Shown: positions 17,241 through 25,609 of the stretch, piece after piece
How positions within the stretch are numbered: the stretch's first letter is position 1
Layout: every line of letters starts with the position of its first letter
Assembly: GCA_002083405.1 (NCBI GenBank)
Contig: LVWT01000017.1
Span: 124,001 to 188,000, forward strand
Length of the DNA: 64,000 bases
Source of the DNA: Nitrospira sp. SG-bin2
GTDB taxonomy: Bacteria; Nitrospirota; Nitrospiria; Nitrospirales; Nitrospiraceae
Direction of reading: 5' to 3'
Notes under the pieces: generated by a model
Databases searched by the model: none
What the model saw: only the letters and a program-made list of their open reading frames with translations
Told to the model about the DNA's origin: nothing
Program-made: the position numbers and the translations under genes

Positions 17241-17879
17241 ATGGATGCAAGTTTTTGGCGCCAACGATGGGAGAAGAACGAAATTGGTTTTCACGAAAGT
17301 AAAGCGAACCCGCTCCTGGTCGCACACTTCCGCGAATTGTCGGTCGGCAAAGGCCGCCGGGTGTTTGTCCCTTTATGCGGGAAGACGCTGGATATCTCGT
17401 GGCTGCTGTCCCGTGGTTATCGCGTGGCCGGAGCGGAATTGAGTCAACTCGCCATTGAGCAGTTATTCATCGAGCTCGGAATGCAGCCGGAGATCGAGAC
17501 CGTGGGCGGCATCGAGCGGTGGAGCGCGAACAATCTCGACCTCTTTGTCGGCGACATCTTTACGGTGTCTCGACTGATGCTCGGCCAGGTCGATGCCGTC
17601 TATGACCGAGCTGCCTTGGTTGCGTTGCCCGAAGACATGCGAAAACGATATGCCGCGCATCTCCTGGAGATAACCGGTAAGGCGCCACAGCTCCTGATTA
17701 GCTACGAGTACGATCAGAGCCTCATGGAGGGGCCCCCGTTTTCCGTGAGCAACGAGGAAGTTCGCCGACACTACGCATCCACGTACGCTCCTACCCTTGT
17801 AGCCTGCACGGAGGTGCAAGGTGGACTGAAGGGGAAAGCGCCGGCGAAAGAAAATGTCTGGCTGTTAAAGCGGCCGTGA
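17241..17879 (+). CDS. tpm: Thiopurine S-methyltransferase (TPMT) family protein
   Basis: SAM-dependent methyltransferase. It has the typical TPMT N-terminus ASFWRQRWEKNEIGFHES, the SAM-binding VFVPLCGKTLDISWLLSRG, the following GAELSQLAIEQ, and the VDAVYDRAALVALP block. At 212 residues it has bacterial TPMT length. ATG 17241 has GAAGGGG six bases upstream; two earlier in-frame starts exist. Bacterial relatives act on thiopurines, selenite/tellurite or thiocyanate. It is probably co-transcribed with the SDR upstream. Confidence 0.9.
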   Translation: MDASFWRQRWEKNEIGFHESKANPLLVAHFRELSVGKGRRVFVPLCGKTLDISWLLSRGYRVAGAELSQLAIEQLFIELGMQPEIETVGGIERWSANNLDLFVGDIFTVSRLMLGQVDAVYDRAALVALPEDMRKRYAAHLLEITGKAPQLLISYEYDQSLMEGPPFSVSNEEVRRHYASTYAPTLVACTEVQGGLKGKAPAKENVWLLKRP

Positions 17880-17960
17880 GAAGCCTGTGGCAGGCGAGAA
17901 TTGCGGTGGCCTTGGGGCTGGAATCAACACTGAGGCCGCGCAGGGGGCCCCCCAAATTGT

Positions 17961-18064
17961 TAGGGAAGGTCTGATTAATTCCCGTTTTCGATCAGCCAGC
18001 GTTCAAAACTCGTGGAATCCGACTGATTGTTGTCTGAAATTTTGAATTAATCAGACCTTCCTTA
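17961..18064. mobile_element. 104-bp inverted-repeat mini-element (MITE-like)
   Basis: The two ends are inverted 21-base repeats with one mismatch: TAGGGAAGGTCTGATTAATTC (17961-17981; 20 of its 21 positions match) and its complement at 18044-18064. The 62-base interior has no ORF of its own. It directly abuts the broken IS30-type reading frame. The ends look like IS terminal repeats, so this may be the collapsed shell of an insertion sequence or a MITE. Confidence 0.7.
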
Positions 18065-18198
18065 GATAGGTAGCCCGTCCCCTTTTCTTGCCCCGCTCGT
18101 TCCAGCGCGTGAGCCGTAGCCCGCAGACTATACCCGGCAGCCCACAGACGACTTAGTTCTTCCCGTTCCATGAGGGCCAGGCGGCGATAGCGAGCCAT
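18065..18198 (-). pseudogene. IS30-family transposase remnant (N-terminus only)
   Basis: The minus strand encodes MARYRRLALMEREELSRL followed by WAAGYSLRATAHALERAG, the N-terminal helix-turn-helix of IS30-type transposases. The frame then runs into the 104-bp inverted-repeat element and stops at about 17992. The DDE catalytic domain, some 250 residues in full-length members, is missing. It is a decayed insertion and cannot be active. Confidence 0.7.
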
Positions 18199-18318
18199 GT
18201 GCAACTCCTTGGCTTTCGGAATCACCAGAATACTGGTGATGCACTAGAATCCTGAACCTGCATAGGAACCTTTTGGCAGGTTGCTGTATGCGCTGTGCTT
18301 CGCTATGCTTGTTCGCAG

Positions 18319-19434
18319 ATGCCACATCAACCTGAGCACCCGACGATGTCGAAGGCCAGCAGGCTGACGCATGTCGCGTTGATGACCGGGACACTGGCAC
18401 TTGCCGGATTCATCCTCAGCCCGCTATTTTCTCCAATCCTCTGGGCCGTCGTGCTGGTGTATGCACTGTATCCGCTGTATGGCCTGGTCCTCCGTGCTAC
18501 CGGTGGACGGGAAGCGCTGAGCGCCTTTCTCCTGTGCACAATCATGACCGTTGGACTCCTGCTCCCGCTGTTCTATCTCACGCTTCTCGTCGCGCAAGAT
18601 CTCGCAGGGATGGTGTCCTCGCTGGCCACGTATCTGCAGCAGGGCGAACTAACCGTAGGGGAAGGTTGGCGGCGGTACCCGGTGATTGCGGGGTTTGTCG
18701 TCCAATTTCAGAACCTCGAGCGGTTGACGGGGAGTGATTTGCAGTCGAGCTTGGTGACGGGCGTGGCTGATCTCGGGAAACTCTTGATTCAGCAGTCGAC
18801 CAACGTGGTAAGCAATCTGGTGCAATGGGCGATCGAGTTCGGCATCGTGCTGTTGTCCGCGTTCTACTTTTTCCGGGACGGAAAGCGCATCGTTGATTGG
18901 ACGCAGGAGAATTTCCCGCTCACGCCGGAGCGCCGCCGGTTGGTTCTGACACGCTTCGACGAAGTGGTCAAAGGCGCTGTGTACGGCAATACGATCGTGG
19001 CGTTGCTGGAAGGGGTCATCGGCTGGTTGGCATTTTGGTCGGTGGGATTACCGTCCCCGATCCTGTGGGGCGCCGTCATGGCCATCACGGCGTATATCCC
19101 GTTTGTGGGGGCTGCACTGGTCTGGATTCCGGCTGCGGTCTATTTGGCAATCCAGGGGGCGTATGTGCAGGCAGGAACGCTGGTCGCGGTGGGAATTGTG
19201 TTGTCCGTGGTGATCGACGAACTGGTCAGGAACATGATCGTCGGTAAAGTCTCGAAAGTGCATTCGTTGATCATGTTTTTCAGTGTGATCGGAGGTATGC
19301 AGTTCTTTGGCTTGCTCGGGATCGTGGCCGGGCCATTGGTCGTCGCAGTGGCGATAACACTGCTGGAGACGTATCGGAGTGATACGGCCGAGCTGGGTCC
19401 GATCGTGACGGACAGACCTGAGGAGACAAGTTGA
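18319..19434 (+). CDS. AI-2E family (PerM/UPF0118) membrane transporter
   Basis: About 371 residues with seven or eight membrane segments: two near the N-terminus (FILSPLFSPILWAVVLVYAL), one at about 75-95, then a cytoplasmic loop and a bundle in the second half. The loop carries the family motif YFFRDGKRIVDW, followed by VVKGAVYGNTIVALLEGVIG and PFVGAALVWIPAAVYL. Family members export AI-2 or act as Na+/H+ antiporters. The start is uncertain: ATG 18319 or 18346, with no clear ribosome site. Confidence 0.85.
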   Translation: MPHQPEHPTMSKASRLTHVALMTGTLALAGFILSPLFSPILWAVVLVYALYPLYGLVLRATGGREALSAFLLCTIMTVGLLLPLFYLTLLVAQDLAGMVSSLATYLQQGELTVGEGWRRYPVIAGFVVQFQNLERLTGSDLQSSLVTGVADLGKLLIQQSTNVVSNLVQWAIEFGIVLLSAFYFFRDGKRIVDWTQENFPLTPERRRLVLTRFDEVVKGAVYGNTIVALLEGVIGWLAFWSVGLPSPILWGAVMAITAYIPFVGAALVWIPAAVYLAIQGAYVQAGTLVAVGIVLSVVIDELVRNMIVGKVSKVHSLIMFFSVIGGMQFFGLLGIVAGPLVVAVAITLLETYRSDTAELGPIVTDRPEETS

Positions 19435-19524
19435 AGTCGTCTTGGAGGACGTCTAGGGTGGGTCACGCAGGGCCGGCGGAAAGGGTGAAGACAGGTGTGT
19501 CCCCGGTCTCCTTCTCCGTCGTCG

Positions 19525-19671
19525 TTACACGCGTCGACCTTGAATGACCCGAATCAGGATGACGACGATTGCGATTACCAGGAGGGCATGAATGAGCCCG
19601 CCCATGGTGTAGGAACTGACAAGGCCGAGAATCCAGAGAATAACCAGAACGATTGCAATGGTCTCGAGCAT
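19525..19671 (-). CDS. Small hydrophobic membrane protein (lmo0937/DUF3309-like)
   Basis: 48 residues with two short hydrophobic helices: LETIAIVLVILWILGLV, a turn SSYTMGGLIH, then LLVIAIVVILIRVI and a basic tail QGRRV. This pattern matches the widespread tiny stress-associated membrane proteins annotated as lmo0937 family. A strong GGAGG lies seven bases before ATG 19671. The function is unknown; relatives often accompany stress and CsbD-like genes, as here. Confidence 0.8.
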   Translation of the reverse strand: MLETIAIVLVILWILGLVSSYTMGGLIHALLVIAIVVILIRVIQGRRV

Positions 19672-19931
19672 CGCGGGCCTCCGTGTGCTACGGCCTGATC
19701 CATCCGCAGTTGCTTTCTGGACGCCTGGTGGATTCCTTCTAGGGTGGCTCCCTGTGGACGGCTCCGCCTCTCCTGCATCCGCTTCTCATGTGACGCGTTG
19801 GCTTTGTCGCGTGGCTCAGGTGTTAGGACGCCGGCCTGTCGCGGCAGGCTTTGAACGCGGACATCCGTAATCCGACCTCGAGCGTCCCACTCAGCTGCGT
19901 GTTCGCCGGAACCTGCGCCTTGCGGGAATCG

Positions 19932-20186
19932 TTATTTGGTCTTGGCCTTTAACTCTTTCGCTTTGTCTTTGATACGTTCGCCAGCGGCTTTGGTCTTGCC
20001 TTTTGCCTGTTCCATCGTCCCGCGCATTGTATTACCCTGAGCCTCTTCGATTAAGGCCTTTGTTTCGCCCTTCGCCTCCCCCTTCATGCTTTCCATCTTG
20101 GCTTTCACGTCATCAGCTTGAGCCATCTGTGGCATTGCGGAAAACATACCGGTAACTGCGATAGCGGCTATCATGATCTTGTACAT
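19932..20186 (-). CDS. Small exported Lys/Glu-rich protein (CsbD/LEA-like)
   Basis: 84 residues. A signal peptide (KIMIAAIAVTGMFSAMPQMA, cleavage after AQA) is followed by a charged helical region with repeated K-G-E/K-x-K units (KGEAKGETK, QAKGKTKAAGERIKDKAK). This resembles CsbD or LEA-type stress proteins, but it is exported. AGGAGG stands just before ATG 20186, so the longer in-frame starts are rejected. Likely a periplasmic stress or chaperone-like protein; only the composition supports that. Confidence 0.78.
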   Translation of the reverse strand: MYKIMIAAIAVTGMFSAMPQMAQADDVKAKMESMKGEAKGETKALIEEAQGNTMRGTMEQAKGKTKAAGERIKDKAKELKAKTK

Positions 20187-20759
20187 TGAATCCTCCTGGG
20201 GAATAGTGGAATCCGTGGACCCTCTGAACATGCCGCGCACACTAGTCCAGCATCGGATGCTGCATACGAGGGCAACGCTCGACGAACAAGCGATATAACA
20301 AGCGCACACTCTCGTAATGATACCCAGCGGGAAGCTGGAAAGCTGATCAATAGTGAACAGGTATAGGGAGGTGTTGGTGAAAACAACGACTGATTAGCAT
20401 CAGTTTCGGTAGGACTGAAGTGTCAGGCGGCGAATCCAAACAACGTGCCTGCTCCGGTTTGGTAGATGCCTGGGCCTGGATGATCGCGTTGAGATGAATT
20501 TCCGTGCAGGTGTGAGTGGTGTTGGGAATTTGTGTTCCCGGCTGGGGGTTCCTTTCCTGAAACAGATGAAAGATGCGCTGAGAAGAGTGTACGTGGTTTC
20601 ACAGAACGGCTCAAGGCGCTGGAAAGCCCGGGGCAGGGGGAAGTGAGTTTAGAGGATGTGCGGCGGCTGGGGGTGTCGAAGATCGAGATGTGGCGTACGT
20701 GGAAATTCAGAGTCACCCCGTTTTCTCCATCCGCATCAGGATATCCAGCCTGACCAATA
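20187..20759. other. Gene-poor stretch with a repeat remnant
   Basis: No convincing gene. Open frames here (for example 20532-20753) lack a start context and overlap a repeat. A segment at 20651-20724 (GCGGCGGCTGGGGGTGTCGA through GGAAATTCAG and CACCCCG) is a diverged copy of the right end of the mini-element at 26769-26950. The rest shows nothing I recognise. Confidence 0.5.
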
Positions 20760-20788
20760 TTGACAGCATGTTGCGGACTGATTAGTCT
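20760..20788 (+). promoter_or_regulatory. Promoter of the universal stress protein gene
   Basis: TTGACA (20760-20765), a 17-base spacer and TAGTCT (20783-20788) lie 50 bases before the ATG at 20838. The -35 is perfect and the -10 matches 4 of 6. Confidence 0.5.
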
Positions 20789-20837
20789 TGGCGACTATTT
20801 CACCTGAAAGACCCTATATTGGGCGAGAGGGAATCCC

Positions 20838-21344
20838 ATGGGAAGTACCAATAAGATACTCCTTGCCGTCGAAGACTCTGAGGCCTCCATGAAGGCTGTT
20901 GCCTATGTGGCTGAGATGGTATTGGGGCGTGAGGCGATCCACATCTGTCTGTTCCATGCACTCCCTCCAATTCCACCACGTCTCTTGGAGTACGGAGGAA
21001 CGGAAGACTCTCAAAATGAGCAGGCGCTCCGTACGGAGCGCAAATCCGCACAGACGGAATGGATTGAGAAGGCAAAGGACGCAGTCCAGCCCACGATGAC
21101 ACGCGCACGGGCTATTCTCGAGGGGCACGGCGTGTCTCAAAGCCAAATCAGCACGCACTTTTCGCACACGATCCATAAGCTGGATATCGTCCAGGAAATC
21201 CTCAATGCCGCCAAACAGTCCGAATGTGGAACCGTAGTAGTGGGCCGGCATCGACTCCCCTTCGTCCAGGATTTTTTTCATAACCACACGGGAGAAGGAC
21301 TTGTGGAGCAGGCCCAAGAACTTGCTGTGTGGGTGGTCGGGTAG
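20838..21344 (+). CDS. Universal stress protein (UspA family)
   Basis: 168 residues with the Usp alpha/beta fold: N-terminal KILLAVEDSEASMKAVAYVAEM, then IHICLFHALPPIPP, and late VVVGRHRLPFVQDF. The ATP-binding G-2x-G-9x-G(S/T) motif is only partly kept (GRHRLP, then HTGEGLV), so nucleotide binding is doubtful. No signal peptide. It lies between a small exported stress-type protein and smbP. Confidence 0.85.
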   Translation: MGSTNKILLAVEDSEASMKAVAYVAEMVLGREAIHICLFHALPPIPPRLLEYGGTEDSQNEQALRTERKSAQTEWIEKAKDAVQPTMTRARAILEGHGVSQSQISTHFSHTIHKLDIVQEILNAAKQSECGTVVVGRHRLPFVQDFFHNHTGEGLVEQAQELAVWVVG

Positions 21345-21616
21345 CCGTATCCTCCTCAGCCGGACTCAACGGCTCAAAGCCGCATAACCATGCAGGGGAA
21401 AATGGTTCCGGTCGCAAGCGTATTCGCGCGACAGGCGCAGAGGACGCGCGTGGGGAGAGGTGGTCGGAAAGCGTGGCGGCGGTGGGGGCGGATGGCTCGA
21501 CGAGGCTCTCCACTGGAAGGAGGGGGATAGTAAAATGTATAATCCTGAAAGACGAAGGGTGCTTTTTGGTGGTCAATACAGGTCTTTTCACTTCTCTTGG
21601 GAAAGGGAGAATGCCG

Positions 21617-22003
21617 ATGAAACGATCTACGACGCAACGAGCTATTGTGCTGGCCGGAGTCCTAGCCGTAGTCGCTACCACCGTGTTGCCTATTCAGCCG
21701 GTATTCGGAGGAGGCGGCGGGGCGCGGCGTGACATTCTGCGTCAAGAAGCGCAGAACCGCACGGACGCCCTCGATCACGCGACAGAAGCGGTGGACCATA
21801 GCAAACAGGGTCACGTAGCGGAACTCGTGGCGCATGCGGAGGCCGCGCTGCAACATGCCCTGAATGGTGGCAAGGATCGCCCGCATGTGGACGAAGGGAT
21901 CGCACATCTGAAAGAGGCCATCGAGCATGGGAAAGCGGGCCATGCCGACGTAGCCACAAAACACGCAGAAACTGCTGTCATGCACCTGTCTCAGGGAAGA
22001 TAA
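21617..22003 (+). CDS. smbP: SmbP-like small metal-binding protein
   Basis: 128 residues. A signal peptide (RAIVLAGVLAVVATTVLPIQ) is followed by a helical domain with His about every 7 residues: LDHATEAVDHSKQGHVAE, LVAHAEAALQHALNGG, DEGIAHLKEAIEHGKAGHAD, TKHAETAVMHLS. This is the pattern of SmbP, the periplasmic copper-binding four-helix protein described from Nitrosomonas europaea. AGGGAGA six bases before ATG 21617 decides the start. A 136-bp piece of the gene (21833-21968) recurs at 26634-26769 with four differences. A likely role is metal buffering in the periplasm. Confidence 0.88.
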   Translation: MKRSTTQRAIVLAGVLAVVATTVLPIQPVFGGGGGARRDILRQEAQNRTDALDHATEAVDHSKQGHVAELVAHAEAALQHALNGGKDRPHVDEGIAHLKEAIEHGKAGHADVATKHAETAVMHLSQGR

Positions 22004-22226
22004 GAGAGCAGGGCAACTTCGCATCCACGTATCACTCCGCGAGTAATCACCAGCAGCGATCCCTCTGCCATCTGACAGGATCGTAGTACACGCTCACGAC
22101 ACAACCGGAGGGCGTAGCAGCGGCTGGGAAATGGTTTCTGACACTTTCTCCTGTGCACACTCTGTACTTTGCCCGATTTCTTGACACATCGGTCACAAAG
22201 ACCTAGCCTCATATCATCGCAGGATT

Positions 22227-22805
22227 ATGATCAAACAAGATCTGGACCCAGGCAAGGTACTTGTGATCCAAGACTTCCTCTCCAGTGAGGAATGCACGGC
22301 ACTGATTCGCCGCAGCGAAAGCCTCATCTTTGAACCTGGTACGGTGGCTGATATTGTGGTGGACGACATTCGAAATAATGAGCGGGTGTTGTTGGACGAT
22401 CCGGCTCTTGCGACCGACCTGTTCCGCCGAGCTGAACCGTTTTTGCCTGCTGAACTCGATGGCCATCGTCTTGTGGGATTCAACGAGCGCTGGCGATTTT
22501 ACCGATATCAACCAAGCCAGTCCTTCAGACCTCATCGTGACGGATCATATTGTCGGATCGGCGCGTTCGAAGAGAGTCAGCTCACGTTCATGATCTACCT
22601 CAACGAGGAGATGACGGGCGGGGAAACACGGTTTTTCTCCGGCATGGAACAGGCTGCCGCGCAATCCGCATATCTCTCCGTCAAACCAAAGACAGGGATG
22701 GCACTCGTGTTCGTACATTCCATCTGGCACGAGGGGGCCGTGATACAGAGCGGGCAAAAGTATGTGCTGCGGACGGACGTCATGTTTAAGCGGATCATTC
22801 GTTAG
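22227..22805 (+). CDS. 2-oxoglutarate/Fe(II)-dependent oxygenase (prolyl 4-hydroxylase type)
   Basis: 192 residues. The iron ligands are visible: HRD at 103-105 (SFRPHRDGSY) and His168 (WHEGAVIQSG). Arg182 in YVLRTDVMF binds the 2-oxoglutarate carboxylate. The core LTFMIYLNEEMTGGETRFF matches the P4Hc family. Cytosolic, with no signal peptide. A TTGACA at 22181 may be part of its promoter, but the -10 is weak. The substrate is unknown; relatives hydroxylate prolyl residues or small molecules. Confidence 0.87.
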   Translation: MIKQDLDPGKVLVIQDFLSSEECTALIRRSESLIFEPGTVADIVVDDIRNNERVLLDDPALATDLFRRAEPFLPAELDGHRLVGFNERWRFYRYQPSQSFRPHRDGSYCRIGAFEESQLTFMIYLNEEMTGGETRFFSGMEQAAAQSAYLSVKPKTGMALVFVHSIWHEGAVIQSGQKYVLRTDVMFKRIIR

Positions 22806-22886
22806 TCTCGGCCACTAAACAAACTCCCTTGCCACCTTTCGCTTTGCACAATCATCACTAAGAGAACGATACAGTATTGCTAGCGA

Positions 22887-22955
22887 CGGACGCGGGGCCG
22901 GGAGCGTGGCGGCGGCTAGGATCGAGGTCTTACTTGGAAATTCAGAATGTCCCCG
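22887..22955. repeat. Right-end fragment of the AGAATGTCCCC mini-element
   Basis: Shares GCGTGGCGGCGGCT, ACTTGGAAATTCAGAATGTC and the following CCC with the right half of the element at 26769-26950. The matching left end is absent, so this is a truncated copy. Confidence 0.6.
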
Positions 22956-22970
22956 TCGTAGAACCTGAAT

Positions 22971-23171
22971 CTAAGAAGCTGGCCCTGAGATTTTCTTGGA
23001 CCGCTTCGATCCAAGAGCCAGTTCGAGCGCAGTTTCAAGCCGGATGACACGGCCGGTCAGGTCTTCGATGTGGTGCTGTTGCTTGGCGACCGTGGCGGTG
23101 AGTTGTTCGACTTTGTCGGCCAATCGGATTGTTCTGGCAAATGCGTCCCAGACTCGTTCGGTGAGGCCCAT
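22971..23171 (-). CDS. Small coiled-coil protein, unknown function
   Basis: 66 residues, mostly one predicted helix with a heptad pattern (IRLADKVEQLTATVAKQQ, HHIEDLTGRVIRLETALE) and a basic tail. ATG 23171 begins just past the stop of the upstream ribbon-helix-helix-like gene, separated by two bases, so the two are coupled. A TTG at 23177 is an alternative. I do not recognise a family. Together they resemble small accessory gene pairs such as mobilisation or addiction modules. Confidence 0.55.
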   Translation of the reverse strand: MGLTERVWDAFARTIRLADKVEQLTATVAKQQHHIEDLTGRVIRLETALELALGSKRSKKISGPAS

Positions 23172-23173
23172 GA

Positions 23174-23455
23174 TCAATGCCCTCGGTGTGATTTTGTCAG
23201 GGCTTGGATGCGAGCTTCCGATTGTGCGACCAATGCCAAAGTTCGATCGATCGACTGGATAGCTCGTTGAGTGGCCTTCGTGACCTGCTTGGCGAACTGA
23301 TCCAGGGCGGCGTCGTCTTCTACAGGCGAAAATCGTTCTCCCCCCTGGCGAAGCAATTCCCCCATAGTGAGGTTCGCGGCTTTGGCCTTGCGGGCCAGAC
23401 GGCGCTTCTGAGCCGGGCTCATCAACACAGGGACTTGCACATTGGTCTGTGGCAT
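23174..23455 (-). CDS. Ribbon-helix-helix-like small protein, unknown function
   Basis: 93 residues. The N-terminal TNVQVPVLMSPAQKRRLARK followed by AANLTMGELLRQGGERF has the strand-helix-helix order and the Pro/Ser-Ala turn typical of MetJ/Arc (CopG-like) DNA-binding proteins. The rest is helical and possibly coiled coil. ATG 23455 has AGAGG seven bases upstream. It is followed immediately by a coiled-coil gene. It may be an antitoxin or MobC-like protein, but no toxin or relaxase is adjacent. Confidence 0.6.
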   Translation of the reverse strand: MPQTNVQVPVLMSPAQKRRLARKAKAANLTMGELLRQGGERFSPVEDDAALDQFAKQVTKATQRAIQSIDRTLALVAQSEARIQALTKSHRGH

Positions 23456-23670
23456 ATGCGACCTCTCAAAGAATATATAGGTGATGTATACCAGAGACAT
23501 GAGCGAGCTGTCGAGTGTAAGCCTGCGGCGTCAGCTTCACCGAAGAGTACAGAGGCTCGACTGCATTGGTCTGGCCTTTTGCGTACTGGCGGGCTACGCG
23601 TGCCGGCTTGAAACTAGACGGGTCGCCTATGAAGTGCTAGGATGCAGCATCTGTCTTGGATGGTGCTGCC

Positions 23671-23871
23671 ATGAGCAAGGTCGAAGCGATTAAACAGCAG
23701 ATTGAAAAACTCTCCCCCAATGAACTCGCCGCATTTCGTCGATGGTATGCGGCATTTGATGCGGAGGCCTGGGATCGCCAGTTCGAGTCTGATGTGAAGG
23801 CCGGAAAGCTTGATGCTTTGGCTGAAACAACTCTTCGTGCTCATACCTCCGGTCAGTCGAAGCCGCTTTGA
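23671..23871 (+). CDS. Antitoxin component of a type II toxin-antitoxin pair
   Basis: 66 residues: SKVEAIKQQIEKLSPNELAA, FRRWYAAFDAEAWDRQFESD, then GKLDALAETTLRAH. This composition is typical of the short helical antitoxins that precede RelE/ParE-like toxins. It overlaps the toxin frame by four bases (TTGA). ATG 23671 is preferred over an in-frame TTG at 23656. Because the toxin is truncated, the antitoxin is probably a relic. Confidence 0.7.
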   Translation: MSKVEAIKQQIEKLSPNELAAFRRWYAAFDAEAWDRQFESDVKAGKLDALAETTLRAHTSGQSKPL

Positions 23872-24053
23872 TTCATCACGCCTCACCCGACTTTTGGACC
23901 TGCTACAACGCCCTGCCGAAGTCGATCCGCGAACAAGCTGACAGCGCGTTTGAACTGCTCAAAACAAACTCACTGCATCCCTCGCTGCATTTCAAGAAAG
24001 TGGGCCGCTTCTGGTCGGCCGGGGGGGGAAGGGTGTCAGGAACCATTGTTTGA
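23868..24053 (+). pseudogene. RelE/ParE-like toxin truncated by a mini-element
   Basis: The frame starts at TTG 23868 and reads IHHASPDFWTCYNALPKSIR, EQADSAFELLKTNSLHPSLH, FKKVGRFWSA, a good N-terminal match to RelE/ParE/HigB-type toxins of about 85 residues. It then enters a G-run and the 137-bp inverted-repeat element at 24034 and stops at 24051-24053. The C-terminal half, where these toxins continue with residues such as HYRAL and WFWIG, is missing. The toxin should be inactive. Confidence 0.75.
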
Positions 24054-24170
24054 AGTACAAGTTGTGTACTGGGATTCATGTATGGGAGACCATTGCGCCC
24101 CACGTCAGGAAATGGAGTGTCTCACGTGCTCAGTCGAACGAACGCACGTGGTGAACAATGGTTCCTGACA
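24034..24170. mobile_element. 137-bp inverted-repeat element, copy 1
   Basis: Begins TGTCAGGAACCATTGTTT and ends AACAATGGTTCCTGACA, the inverted complement. The ends and length are shared with copies at 26484-26620 and 28001-28137. Interior identity with copy 3 looks above 90% by eye. No coding capacity. It interrupts a toxin gene. Confidence 0.9.
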
Positions 24171-24213
24171 TTTTTCTCTGCTTTTTCTTTCCCCTCATTA
24201 TTCTGGAAAGGTC

Positions 24214-25248
24214 TTAATGTCGCTGCTCTATGAGTTCCCTCATAGGCTGTGGAAGTAAACGTCTGAGCTTACCACTGGTCGTCTCTTCGTGGCGTTGCCA
24301 AATAATGCCGAGATAGATAACGCCAAGGCCGATCAGAGTGAGCACAAATGGAAACATCATACTGTCCTTGAATACGTCGTATGCTAGATGGCCAAGGTAC
24401 CCTGCTGCACCAAGACCACCGAACACAGCGAAGACCCTGCGGGAAAGCGTGGCGCCGACGGCAATCATGATGAGGTTAATGCACAGATAGATGAATTTGT
24501 TGATCTCGCTGTCCGAGTGCATCATGGACAAGCCGCCCCAGAATGCAATGACGCCAAACAGGTACAGCCAAAATGCATAATCCTTGTCATGCCTGGTTCG
24601 AACATCCACCCAAAAGGCCAGTAGTGTGATCAGCAAGCCGAACCAGAGCGAGACGAGTTTTCGTAATGTCCACGTTGTGTCAGCCTCGCCGAAGAGAAAG
24701 GGAGTCAAATCCATACTCATATACCAGAGCGTGACTGCAACGGGCATGACCAAGAATGGTAGAGAGTACCGCCAGAGCATGACCGCGCCGGTCGCAAGCG
24801 TGGCCAATTCCATAAGTATCCATCGCCAGTCAATGTGTGTGTGATACTCACGGTACACTTTTCCTTCAGGCCACCAGCCGAGTGCGACTTGTAAGCCATA
24901 AATTGCCATGGGTGTCAGTACGACAGTAAAAGCTGCGGTAATGCCTGCTGGAATTGGCAGTCGGCTGCCATTCAAGAAAAACTCAGTAAGCCAAAGGCCA
25001 GCGCCGGCATAAGCAAGAGCGATGAAGAATAATCCCCATCCACCGAAACGTTCCCACCCAAGTGTCATGAACAAGCTCATTGCACCAATGGCGATTAATC
25101 CACCGAGGTAATAAAGAATGTGGGTGAAGCGGAAACTTGGCGTGTCCTGTCCACGTTCTCTCAGGAATTTCCAAAGCTGCTCCGCCTGCAACTTTGTGAT
25201 CAAGCCGTTTTCGGCGGCGCTATTGAGAAGGCCTTGGGATATTTCCAT
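24214..25248 (-). CDS. Multi-spanning membrane protein (DUF2157-like)
   Basis: 344 residues. A soluble N-terminal segment (EISQGLLNSAAENGLITKLQ) is followed by about ten hydrophobic segments, such as LYYLGGLIAIGAMSLFMTLG, WGLFFIALAYAGAGLWL and FPFVLTLIGLGVIYLGIIWQ. The C-terminus is basic. The general plan resembles DUF2157-type proteins. It stands alone on the minus strand between the truncated toxin and a long gene-free gap. Transport or sensing are both possible; nothing in the sequence decides. Confidence 0.65.
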   Translation of the reverse strand: MEISQGLLNSAAENGLITKLQAEQLWKFLRERGQDTPSFRFTHILYYLGGLIAIGAMSLFMTLGWERFGGWGLFFIALAYAGAGLWLTEFFLNGSRLPIPAGITAAFTVVLTPMAIYGLQVALGWWPEGKVYREYHTHIDWRWILMELATLATGAVMLWRYSLPFLVMPVAVTLWYMSMDLTPFLFGEADTTWTLRKLVSLWFGLLITLLAFWVDVRTRHDKDYAFWLYLFGVIAFWGGLSMMHSDSEINKFIYLCINLIMIAVGATLSRRVFAVFGGLGAAGYLGHLAYDVFKDSMMFPFVLTLIGLGVIYLGIIWQRHEETTSGKLRRLLPQPMRELIEQRH

Positions 25249-25609
25249 GTTGACCTAGTGTAAACCTAGACCCGTTCATCCAATAATGAATTTGCAGTTC
25301 GTGATGACTCAATGGAGGGGCGAAAGCGAAGGCCCCATGTGCAGCGAAATGGGTGATTGCATGGCCTAACTCGCAATCTGTTCAGAGCACGTGCCGAAGA
25401 TGGAGCGTGGCCATTTGGCTTTTTCAGATGAGCACATCCCCAATAAAGGCAGTTTCCTTCGAGGCGGCTGGGCATCGGCGCAGAATCCGCCGTGCAAAGA
25501 AATCAGCGGGCGTGGCGTCAGCGAGGGGATGTTTGATTGCAAGACCTCTCTGCTCTTTGGATATTTATTCGCAGAAGGTAGCGTTTGCTATACTTTGAGC
25601 AGGTAAGCC
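25249..25609. other. Gene-free divergent spacer
   Basis: About 360 bases between two divergent genes. Open frames of 71-81 codons here lack ribosome sites and resemble nothing I know. A TATACT at 25589-25594 is a plausible -10 for the downstream gene, but its -35 is poor. Confidence 0.4.

Noticed and set aside
20532..20753. 73-codon frame between the exported stress-type protein and the Usp gene
   Set aside because: Overlaps a diverged repeat copy and has no start context or homology that I recognise.
21538..21543. TATAAT upstream of smbP as a promoter -10
   Set aside because: No acceptable -35 at 16-18 bases upstream; left as a weak possibility only.
22181..22209. TTGACA before the 2OG oxygenase gene as a promoter
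   Set aside because: The -10 at 17 bases is TAGCCT, too poor to list as a feature.
25353..25606. Two overlapping 71-81 codon frames in the divergent spacer
   Set aside because: No ribosome site, no recognisable motif and both frames equally open.
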